Shown here piece by piece: positions 56,881 to 64,000 of a DNA stretch of 64,000 bases. The notes under the pieces are model-generated. The model worked only from the letters and a program-made list of their open reading frames with translations. It did not search any database and was not told the origin of the DNA. How positions within the stretch are numbered: position 1 is the first letter of the stretch; each line of letters begins with the position of its first letter. The stretch lies in assembly GCF_000970205.1 (NCBI RefSeq), contig NZ_CP009512.1:2790001-2854000 (forward strand), given 5' to 3'. A program made the position numbers and the translations under genes. The DNA is from Methanosarcina mazei S-6. GTDB taxonomy: Archaea; Halobacteriota; Methanosarcinia; Methanosarcinales; Methanosarcinaceae.

Positions 56881-57933
56881 ATGGTAAACTCAATATCTCA
56901 CCTGGGAGTGGGTATTCTTATTGGCCTGGCTCTGGGCCTGAGAGGGAAGAAGCTGAAAATAGTAGCTTTTCTGTCCGTTCTCCCTGATCTGGATGTTATT
57001 CCATACTCGGTATTTATTTCTGTTAGCAATAGCCTTACCCATGACATAAGAACCCAGTTTTTTTATCTTTTTGGCCACAGGGAGTTCATGCATTCAATTC
57101 TTTTTATCGCCCTGGTTACATTTTTAATCTGGATTAAGACAAGAGACCCGATATTTACCTTTGGAGGGTTTCAGTCCATTTCATCCCATGTTTACCTGGA
57201 TTATATAACGACCTGGAAAATGAGACCCTTCTATCCGTTCAGTACAGACGCATCCATAATTGGAGCTGTCTATTTTTATGACCCATTCATAAATCTTCTT
57301 CCGGTCCTGCCCCTCTTAATCATGATTGTGATAGGTTTAAAGCAAAGAGGGATGCTGAATGGCAGGTTAAATAACTTTTATAATTTTATTAATAAGATTG
57401 ATGACAAACTTTATGCCTCCCTGATTCTCGTTTTCCTGCTCTGGCTTGTTTTTATGCCGGTTTCAAAAGCCTTTCTTATCAACCATATATCAGGGACAGA
57501 AGAAGCTCAGATAAGTTACCAGAATACCTACCCCGAATCCACAAATAAATTCCTGACTGCATACTCTTATAATTCAACCCATTACAAAATTATGAAGATC
57601 AGCTACCTTTCAGGAATCGAAAAGTGCGAGTACATTGAAAAAGTCTCGATAAACGGAAATATCCCTGATGCTCCGACCTATATTGAAAGAGCCAGTAACC
57701 TCTACAGTTCCGCTGTCCCCCAGGAAATTGACTATCCGGTTTATGAAGTCTCCAAAGACGGCGGCTTTGTAACCGTGACTCTGAGTGATGCAAGAAACCC
57801 TTATGTCGAAAACTGGGCTTATTTTAAATCTGTTTACAGATTTATTTTTAATGAAGAAAATGGAGAATACCAGGTTTATGCGAGTGTCCAGGGGGGAAGT
57901 GAAGAAAAACTGGGTGAAAACTGGTTCAGGTAA
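56881..57933 (+). CDS. YdjM-type membrane-bound metal-dependent hydrolase, paralogue 1
   Basis: A 350-residue membrane protein of the YdjM/DUF457 family. The N-terminal half has the family core: SHLGVGILIGLALG, LPDLDVIPY, HREFMHS and HVYLDYITTWKMRPFYPF, giving several His and Asp residues placed to bind metal near the membrane. A helix follows at about 180-200, then a 150-residue extracytoplasmic domain (SYQNTYPESTNKFLTAYSY...LSDARNPYVENWAYFKSVYRF). It is the first of three paralogues at 56.9, 58.2 and 61.0 kb. Members are annotated as hydrolases only by motif; no substrate is established. Confidence 0.85.
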   Translation: MVNSISHLGVGILIGLALGLRGKKLKIVAFLSVLPDLDVIPYSVFISVSNSLTHDIRTQFFYLFGHREFMHSILFIALVTFLIWIKTRDPIFTFGGFQSISSHVYLDYITTWKMRPFYPFSTDASIIGAVYFYDPFINLLPVLPLLIMIVIGLKQRGMLNGRLNNFYNFINKIDDKLYASLILVFLLWLVFMPVSKAFLINHISGTEEAQISYQNTYPESTNKFLTAYSYNSTHYKIMKISYLSGIEKCEYIEKVSINGNIPDAPTYIERASNLYSSAVPQEIDYPVYEVSKDGGFVTVTLSDARNPYVENWAYFKSVYRFIFNEENGEYQVYASVQGGSEEKLGENWFR

Positions 57934-57948
57934 AACTTTTGGAATAAT

Positions 57949-58021
57949 AATTTAACAGGCAAAACATAATTTAACAGGTCAAATATAATTTAAAGGGTCA
58001 AATATAAATTAAAAGGTCAAA
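57949..58021. repeat. Tandem repeat, about 19 bp, four units
   Basis: Degenerate copies of AATTTAACAGGTCAAATAT run head to tail directly after paralogue 1. The rest of the 313-base spacer before paralogue 2 has no gene. Confidence 0.7.
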
Positions 58022-58246
58022 CTTTTCCTTTCATAATATTTTAGATATTTTCACACTGAGATAGGAATTATCCATTTATTTATATAATATAAAGTAAATA
58101 TAAGCGGAGAGTTATATGTAAGAATTAAAGGTATCAGACCTTCTCTGCTTGCATTAATTTCCATTAAAATTTTAATACTGGATTCACCAGAATGACAACT
58201 ATTAAGCGCGTTATAATAGCACGGAATATAAATTCATGGTAGATAT

Positions 58247-59404
58247 ATGGTAAACACGTTATCCCATATTGGAATTGGTCTGCTTCTTGCCCACGCCCTC
58301 GGTCTTAAGGGGAGGAAAAGGCTTGGCCTTGTCCTTCTCTCCATAGTCCCTGACATCGATTATTTTAGCTATTCGTTATTTACGCTTATCAGCGGCAGCG
58401 TAAGCCACGAAGCGAGAAACCAGCTATTTTACCTGCTCGGGCACAGGGAGTTGACACATTCTGTTTTTTTTGCAGTTATTCTTGCAGTTCTTATCTGGAT
58501 AAAAACCAGAGACAGAACTTATACATTCGGAGGTTTTCTGGCTGTCTTCCTTCACAGCTTCCTGGACTATACAACAAGCGCAAAAATGCGCCCATTTTAC
58601 CCTTTCAGCTTAAACGAGTCCGCTCTCAGAGCAATCTATCCTTTCGACCCCGTGGTAAATGTCATTCCCCTTCTGCCTCTCTTTATTGTAGCTGCGGAAT
58701 ACATTAAGAGCCGTGGCGTAAGAAAATATAAAAAGAAGCATGCCTGGAATATCAAAGATTTGTATCCGTGGGATTTGAAAATCAGGGGAAAATGGAGTGT
58801 TCGGGACAGAGATGTCTGGGACCGGAGATTAAAAAGGCTGAATATTTTCCACAGCTTTGTGAACAGAAACGAAGACAAATTCTATGCCTCTTTCATCATA
58901 GTCCTGCTGATATGGACCACAATGTTTCCGGTGGCAAAAATCTTCCTTATAGACCGCATCTCAAGGACCGAAGGTACAGAAATAAGTTACAATGATACCT
59001 ACCCTATATCTACCGGAAAATTCCTGGCAGCGTATCCCGCCGATGATTCCCGCTATAAACTCCTTGAAATAAGCTACTGGGCAGGAGTAGAAAAGAGCTT
59101 TTATGTAGACAGGGTTACCGTTGAAGGAGATGTCCCGGACGCTTCCAGATATGCAGAAAGAGCCGGTAATTTATACAGTAACTCAGTGCCTCAGGCTATC
59201 GATTACCCTGTATATTCAGTATCCGAAAAGGACGGCGCGGTAACCGTAATTTTGAGCGATGCAAGAAATCCTTATGTTAAAAAGTGGCCTTATTTCGACA
59301 CGGTTTACAGGTTTGTGTTTGACAGGGAAAGTAGAGATTACGAGGTGTACGAAAGCCACTACGGTAGACCGGAAAAAAAGCTTGATAAAAATTATTTTGA
59401 GTGA
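58247..59404 (+). CDS. YdjM-type membrane-bound metal-dependent hydrolase, paralogue 2
   Basis: A 385-residue member of the same family, with SHIGIGLLLAHALG, VPDIDYFSYS, HRELTHS and HSFLDYTTSAKMRPFYPF. It is longer than its neighbours because of about 35 extra basic and aromatic residues between the membrane part and the outer domain (RKYKKKHAWNIKDLYPWDLK...RDRDVWDRR). The outer domain ends LSDARNPYVKKWPYFDTVYRFVFDRES like the other paralogues. No clear ribosome-binding site precedes the ATG; a start nine bases upstream is out of frame. Confidence 0.85.
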   Translation: MVNTLSHIGIGLLLAHALGLKGRKRLGLVLLSIVPDIDYFSYSLFTLISGSVSHEARNQLFYLLGHRELTHSVFFAVILAVLIWIKTRDRTYTFGGFLAVFLHSFLDYTTSAKMRPFYPFSLNESALRAIYPFDPVVNVIPLLPLFIVAAEYIKSRGVRKYKKKHAWNIKDLYPWDLKIRGKWSVRDRDVWDRRLKRLNIFHSFVNRNEDKFYASFIIVLLIWTTMFPVAKIFLIDRISRTEGTEISYNDTYPISTGKFLAAYPADDSRYKLLEISYWAGVEKSFYVDRVTVEGDVPDASRYAERAGNLYSNSVPQAIDYPVYSVSEKDGAVTVILSDARNPYVKKWPYFDTVYRFVFDRESRDYEVYESHYGRPEKKLDKNYFE

Positions 59405-59423
59405 TTTCGGAAGCTCATGGGCA

Positions 59424-59519
59424 TTACAGGGAATTTTTATTAATAATTTACAGAGAATTTTTATTAATAATTTACAGAGAATTTTTATTAATAATTTACA
59501 GAGAATTTTTATTAATAAA
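59424..59519. repeat. 24-bp tandem repeat, four copies
   Basis: The unit ACAGAGAATTTTTATTAAT followed by AATTT repeats almost perfectly four times, just after paralogue 2. Near-identity suggests recent expansion. Confidence 0.9.
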
Positions 59520-59701
59520 AATCAATTCATGTTGTAGTTTCCGGCAAAATAAGAGAAAAATAAAAAGACTGAAACCGAAAATAAAAAAACTGCAACCGGG
59601 ATCAACGCCTCGCTGGCAATGAAATAAAAAATATTTCCCTGGTTAACCTGTCAGGGAAGTTCCCGGTACTGCAGCCGTACTATTTTATTGAGGATATGGA
59701 A

Positions 59702-60325
59702 TTATTCCATTTTCATGCTTTGAAGTTTCTTGAAATACCTGTCGATTTCTTCCCAGTTAATTATATTCCAGAACCCTTCTATGAATTTGCCCCTATCATT
59801 CTTGTAGTCAATATAGTAAGCATGTTCCCATACGTCCAGAACCATAAGGATCGGATAATCAGGGACTACGTTCACGTTGTGCTTTTCTATCTGCATTATC
59901 CCGAGCCTTTTGGTGTCGTTGCAGTATGTTACTGCTGCCCAGCCCGAACCTTCCACGCCTGACGCAATCTGGGTAAATTCTTTTTTAAACCTTTCAAAGC
60001 TTCCGAAATCCTCTTTGATAACGTCAGCCAGGTCGCCGACAGGCTCTTTGCTGGCATTGCTTGCAGGAGTCATCTCCCACCAGAAATAGTCATGAAGGAC
60101 ATGCCCTCCCAGATTAAAAGCCAGAGCTTTTGCAGTTGCCTTATAATCAAAGTCTGTTCCGTCTTTCCTGGCTTTGTCCATCATTTCCATCAGTGAGTTG
60201 GTGTTGTTCACATAACCCTGATGGTGCTTGTCATGGTGTATGCGCAGCTGTTCTTCGGAAATGTAAGGTTCGAGGTCTGCATATCCGTATTTTAACGGTG
60301 GTAATTTGTATAACTCTTTAGCCAT
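59702..60325 (-). CDS. sod: Superoxide dismutase, Fe/Mn type
   Basis: A 207-residue enzyme that converts superoxide to oxygen and hydrogen peroxide in the cytoplasm. Metal ligands are visible: His in [13 protein letters not shown], His in [14 protein letters not shown], and Asp/His in [16 protein letters not shown]. Length and the N-terminus [17 protein letters not shown] are normal. Which metal is used cannot be decided here, though methanogen enzymes are usually iron-type. Start MAKELYK; an ATG three codons upstream is possible. It is monocistronic, antisense to the YdjM paralogues. The upstream 60335-60980 region has no gene. Confidence 0.96.
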   Translation of the reverse strand: MAKELYKLPPLKYGYADLEPYISEEQLRIHHDKHHQGYVNNTNSLMEMMDKARKDGTDFDYKATAKALAFNLGGHVLHDYFWWEMTPASNASKEPVGDLADVIKEDFGSFERFKKEFTQIASGVEGSGWAAVTYCNDTKRLGIMQIEKHNVNVVPDYPILMVLDVWEHAYYIDYKNDRGKFIEGFWNIINWEEIDRYFKKLQSMKME

Positions 60326-60763
60326 GTTATTCAACCCTCTTTAAAATATCAACTGGCTTGCAAAATGTGATAGGGAACCTCTGCAGGGCTGTATCCGTAC
60401 TCCAGGCGTATATGCATTGTTGCCTTTATTTCCACGCCTGTGTACGTCCGGCTCCAGAAATCCCATTCTCAAACTCTGCTAACCAATCTTCCCCTTAACT
60501 GCTTAACAGAAATCCGTCTTTCAAACCTGTCTGCACGTATCTCCTCAAATACACGTCAAATCGCCGCCAGGCAATTTTATGTGTTAAATACAGATGCAGA
60601 GCTTAAATTAAACCAGATGCACGTTTAATGCAGAATATAATTATACATCGAACCTATTTAAAGGTAAAAGATAAAACTTATGTTATATTTTTGTAAAAGC
60701 AAACCTGAGAATCCGGCAAACGCTTATAATGCAAAGTATTTGAAAGTAGCATAAATGAAACAA

Positions 60764-60893
60764 ATTGAATAGGAAATAAATTTAACAAGAAGCAGATTGA
60801 ATAAGAATCTAATTTAACAAGAAACAAATTGAGTAAGAAACAAATTGAATAAGAATCTAATTTAGCAGGAAACTAATTAAACAGGAAACGAAT
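60764..60893. repeat. Degenerate tandem repeat before paralogue 3
   Basis: Units of about 20 bases of the form GAAACAAATTGAATAAGAA and ATCTAATTTAACAA alternate five to six times with substitutions. Confidence 0.65.
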
Positions 60894-60981
60894 TTGCCCG
60901 GGAATATAAAAAGTAAAAATAATAGGAAAAAGAAAGTAAAGAGTGAGAATAAAAGCAAAAGAAAACTCGGGATAAAAGTAA

Positions 60982-62040
60982 ATGGTAAATACACTCTCCC
61001 ATCTTGGAGTCGGTCTCCTGATCGCTCTTGCTCTCGGATTCAAAGGAAAAAAACGAAATGTTGTGGCATTCCTGTCAATCCTCCCTGACCTCGATTTTAT
61101 CCCATACACCCTTTTTTTCCTTCTCAGCAGCAGCGTGAGCCACGAGACAAGAACCCATCTCTTTTACTTCCTGGGCCACAGGGAGTTCATGCATTCCATC
61201 CTGTTTATCTTTCTTGTCACGCTTTTCATCTGGCTCAGGACTAAAGACCGCCTGTTCACAGCCGCGGGGTTTGCAGCCATTCTGTCCCACAGCTACCTTG
61301 ATTATGCCACAAGCTGGAAAATGCGCCCCCTTTTCCCGTTCAGCACAGAATCATCTATCATGGGAGCAGTCTATTTTTTCGACCCCATTGCAAACCTACT
61401 GCCCCTGCTGCCCATTTTTATTGTGCTTGTGGGATATCAGAAAAACCGGGGCAGATGGAACGGCAAATTCAACAGGTTCTGTACTTTCGTAACCAATAAC
61501 CGGCGCAGCCTTTACAGGACGCTTGCAGTTGTGCTTCTGGTCTGGATTACAGTCCTCCCGGTAGCCAAGTTTTTCCTTGTCAACCAGATTTCCGAAGCCG
61601 AAGGAACGAGAATAAGCTACCAGGGGACCTACCCGGTTTCACCCGGAAAATTCCTGGCTGCATACGAATATAACGACACACATTTCAAGATTATGGAAAT
61701 CGGCTACCTTTCAGGCATCGAAAGAAGTGATTTTATCGAAAAAATTAACTCAACCGGCAGCGTCCCCGATGCGTCCACCTACGCTGAAAGAGCAGGAAAA
61801 CTTTACAGCACAGCCGTTCCTCAGGAAATCGATTATCCTGTTTTTTCGGTTTCCGAAAATGGAGATAACGGCACGGTTACTGTCCTGCTGAGCGATGCAA
61901 GGAATTCTTATGTTGAAAACTGGGCTTATTTCAGGACGGTTTACAGGTTTGTTTTTGATAAGGAAAGCGGGGAATATGAGGCTTATGCGAGTGAACAGAC
62001 GGGAAGGGAGAGGAGGTTGGAGAGGAATTATTTTGGGTGA
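60982..62040 (+). CDS. YdjM-type membrane-bound metal-dependent hydrolase, paralogue 3
   Basis: A 352-residue paralogue closest to number 1. Core motifs: SHLGVGLLIALALG, LPDLDFIPY, HREFMHS, HSYLDYATSWKMRPLFPF; outer domain SYQGTYPVSPGKFLAAYEY to LSDARNSYVENWAYFRTVYRF. GGGA lies about eight bases before the ATG. The superoxide dismutase gene stands between paralogues 2 and 3 on the other strand, so the family probably expanded by tandem duplication and was later split or rearranged. Confidence 0.85.
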   Translation: MVNTLSHLGVGLLIALALGFKGKKRNVVAFLSILPDLDFIPYTLFFLLSSSVSHETRTHLFYFLGHREFMHSILFIFLVTLFIWLRTKDRLFTAAGFAAILSHSYLDYATSWKMRPLFPFSTESSIMGAVYFFDPIANLLPLLPIFIVLVGYQKNRGRWNGKFNRFCTFVTNNRRSLYRTLAVVLLVWITVLPVAKFFLVNQISEAEGTRISYQGTYPVSPGKFLAAYEYNDTHFKIMEIGYLSGIERSDFIEKINSTGSVPDASTYAERAGKLYSTAVPQEIDYPVFSVSENGDNGTVTVLLSDARNSYVENWAYFRTVYRFVFDKESGEYEAYASEQTGRERRLERNYFG

Positions 62041-62170
62041 GATTAAAAAAATAACTTATAGAATATTCCGTTGCTGCGTATTTGTTTAAATGTATTTTTG
62101 GTTTTGAGTAATTTTGTCGAACTTTATAATTCTGTAATTCATTAGAAAAATCAACTACAGTAAAGATAAC

Positions 62171-64000
62171 TCATTTTGGTTCACAATTCCAAAACCAAGG
62201 TAGATCGTCTAATGTAAGACCACAAAATTTTTCTTCCATATAAACTACCCCTTGAGATTGAGCTTCCTTCCAAAATTCCTGTACTGCTTCATTAAATTCC
62301 TCAAATACTTCAGGATAATATCTTGTTACTCCAATTAACCGATGATTTATATCGCGACAGCTTCCCATTTCGTTTTTTCGTTCATAATAACCGGATAGTA
62401 CTATATCCCACACAATAGCTAGAGCATTATCTATACAATGAGTTAGGATTTTGATTGCTTTTAAAGAAAGTTCATCTTTTGGCTGTTGATCATTAAAAAA
62501 TCTAGATAGTAACCAATGCTCTGAATTAAAAATCACATCAAATGGAAGATTGCGTTCTAAACTGTGAACAAAAAGAGGTTTAATGTTTTCATTTACATTG
62601 TGAATTTTGGATATGAACGTATGCCCATCAATCTTGAAAGCCTTTGATTCTTTTTCACTACTTGAAAAAAGACTAATAACAACTCCTGGAATTGAAGTGA
62701 TGTAAATTTCTGAAGGTCCTCCCAGTATATAATTAAAAAACTCCAACTTTGTGAAATGACCTTTCTCTTCGTCTAATAAAAGAACTGGTCTTGGATAGAT
62801 CAGTTTCTTTGTTTCCTCTTCAATTTTTATTTCAGATATTTTTTCAGGCCAATCACTTGAAGCCGTTATTGCTACAGTTGTTAGTTTATCCAAGTTTTTA
62901 ATTATTTCGTAAGATCTTTCTCCATTTTCAGAGAGGACTAATAAGGGAACATTATTTAAGAAAATTTTTTTCATATATTCATTTATTTCGTGTTCCCTGT
63001 AACTAAACACTTGGGGTATATAGCCTGTTTCAAGACTTAAGACCCTCTTATCAAGTAATTCGTTTATATATTTTGCATATTCTGCAGGTTTCATTGAATC
63101 TTTACAATGTATCAAATGCATCTCAAGTCCAGAAAGTATCTCTGATTGTAGTTTATCAGTTAATTTACAAAAATTTTCATTTATAATTACAGAAGATCTG
63201 TTAGGAGACAGTGTTAATTTCGCTCTACCTGAAATGTTTACAGATGCGTCAACATGACGGAATAAACAAGCTCCAAAAGCTACATAGTACGGAATTGAAA
63301 AACCTCTTTGGGCAACTAATTTAATATTTTTTTCCTCTTCTGTTACTCTCAAAACGCCTTGTATGCCTTCAAATTTGTTAATTTCGCTGAGATGAACTTT
63401 AAAATATTCGTTTACACGATTATCATCTTCTGGCATTTCTCCTGGCAAAAGAGGTTTATATTTACTTTCTGCTTTATCGGTGTTAATTTTTATTTGATAT
63501 TCTATAAATGGAGCTATTTTTGAAATTATTTCCATTAGCGCTTCAGCAGAAAATGGATGATTGGGCTTTAAGTGCAAAGTTATTTTCGTTCCAGGCTTAG
63601 AGCGTTTAGATTGCCTTTTTATAAAATAATCATAAGCTGTTGGGATTTCAAAATATATTGGTTCGGATAGATTGAACTCATCTTCAAAAGTTTTTCTTCT
63701 ACTCTCAACGGCAAACTTATCGGCAACCATAAAAACTGACAAAATACCGATCCCAAATTCGCTTACAGGATCTATGTCTACATTTTTTTCACGGAAATCT
63801 GAGCTTTGGTAATAACTTCTACCGACTTTCATGAAATAATTCTTAAATATCTCCTCATCCATTCCGATGCCATTATCTTCAACAATTAGTTCATTATTTT
63901 TCAAAGAGACTTCTATACTAGGACGATATCCATTTCCGTCTCTTTTCTCCAGAGATTCTCTATAACGTACAGCATCTACCGAATTCTGTAAAAGCTCTCT
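62171..64000 (-). CDS. GHKL/Hsp90-like ATPase, partial (5' end beyond window)
   Basis: At least 609 residues, open at the window edge. The visible N-terminus carries the ATP-binding N-box ELLQNSVDAVRYRE, then VEDNGIGMDEEIFKNYFMKVGRSYYQS and EFGIGILSVFMVADKF, the Bergerat-fold motifs of Hsp90/HtpG. KPGTKITLHLK matches the end of the ATPase domain. The middle and C-terminal parts do not look like HtpG and end CEPK. Stand-alone Hsp90-like ATPases of this type are scattered in archaea and bacteria, often in accessory or defence regions; function unknown. The 130-base spacer to paralogue 3 has no gene. Confidence 0.8.
   Translation of the reverse strand, partial: RELLQNSVDAVRYRESLEKRDGNGYRPSIEVSLKNNELIVEDNGIGMDEEIFKNYFMKVGRSYYQSSDFREKNVDIDPVSEFGIGILSVFMVADKFAVESRRKTFEDEFNLSEPIYFEIPTAYDYFIKRQSKRSKPGTKITLHLKPNHPFSAEALMEIISKIAPFIEYQIKINTDKAESKYKPLLPGEMPEDDNRVNEYFKVHLSEINKFEGIQGVLRVTEEEKNIKLVAQRGFSIPYYVAFGACLFRHVDASVNISGRAKLTLSPNRSSVIINENFCKLTDKLQSEILSGLEMHLIHCKDSMKPAEYAKYINELLDKRVLSLETGYIPQVFSYREHEINEYMKKIFLNNVPLLVLSENGERSYEIIKNLDKLTTVAITASSDWPEKISEIKIEEETKKLIYPRPVLLLDEEKGHFTKLEFFNYILGGPSEIYITSIPGVVISLFSSSEKESKAFKIDGHTFISKIHNVNENIKPLFVHSLERNLPFDVIFNSEHWLLSRFFNDQQPKDELSLKAIKILTHCIDNALAIVWDIVLSGYYERKNEMGSCRDINHRLIGVTRYYPEVFEEFNEAVQEFWKEAQSQGVVYMEEKFCGLTLDDLPWFWNCEPK

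Overview
The window reads as chromosome of a methanogenic archaeon of the genus Methanosarcina. The evidence is an archaeal ribosomal/initiation-factor operon (L7Ae, S28e, L24e, Ndk, aIF5B, S6e), PKD/YVTN surface proteins, a corrinoid protein next to an MtaA-like methyltransferase, a PdxS/PdxT pair, long AT-rich intergenic spacers, and a conserved in-frame amber codon inside both copies of an IS66-family transposase, as expected where TAG is read as pyrrolysine. No tRNA, rRNA or CRISPR array was seen.

Layout. 1-9.8 kb: an MNT nucleotidyltransferase at the left edge, then three secreted or surface proteins (a right-handed beta-helix, a very large two-propeller plus 12-PKD protein, a membrane-anchored beta-propeller). 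10-14.7 kb: a radical SAM protein divergent from the ribosomal operon, whose last codons and terminator are duplicated about 550 bp downstream around a small membrane-protein gene. 16-24.2 kb: a nickel/peptide-type ABC importer operon with an embedded SAM methyltransferase, followed by a two-gene ABC-2 transporter. 24.4-41.2 kb: an accessory island on the minus strand (below). 41.2-48 kb: a multi-PAS histidine kinase between long non-coding stretches holding inverted and tandem repeats. 48-54.9 kb: PdxT, PdxS, a PAP2 phosphatase, a second IS66 copy, and the corrinoid/methyltransferase pair. 55.6-62 kb: a dienelactone-hydrolase-like lipoprotein, three paralogous YdjM-type membrane proteins and an Fe/Mn superoxide dismutase. 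62.2 kb to the right edge: a GHKL/Hsp90-like ATPase cut by the window end.

The island is the most interesting part. Cassette B (34.3-39.8 kb) encodes a secreted 258-residue precursor whose last 65 residues hold exactly ten cysteines, the pattern of halocin C8, an archaeal antimicrobial peptide cut from the C-terminus of a larger immunity-bearing precursor. Downstream follow a LolA-like protein, a six-helix membrane protein and a thioredoxin-CcdA fusion able to carry thiol reducing power across the membrane. Upstream are a PPC-domain secreted protein and a membrane-tethered double winged-helix regulator. Cassette A (24.5-33.9 kb) is a paralogous, partly decayed copy. It keeps the same roughly 690-bp leader, but the leader drives a different secreted peptide without paired cysteines, followed by an ABC-2 exporter. 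Its regulator has lost the sensor segment, its PPC gene is a remnant, its CcdA gene is frameshifted and an IS66 copy has cut its six-helix membrane protein. I infer an archaeocin production/immunity system with two cargo slots under one type of promoter. The halocin-like call rests on cysteine count and architecture, not on a database search.
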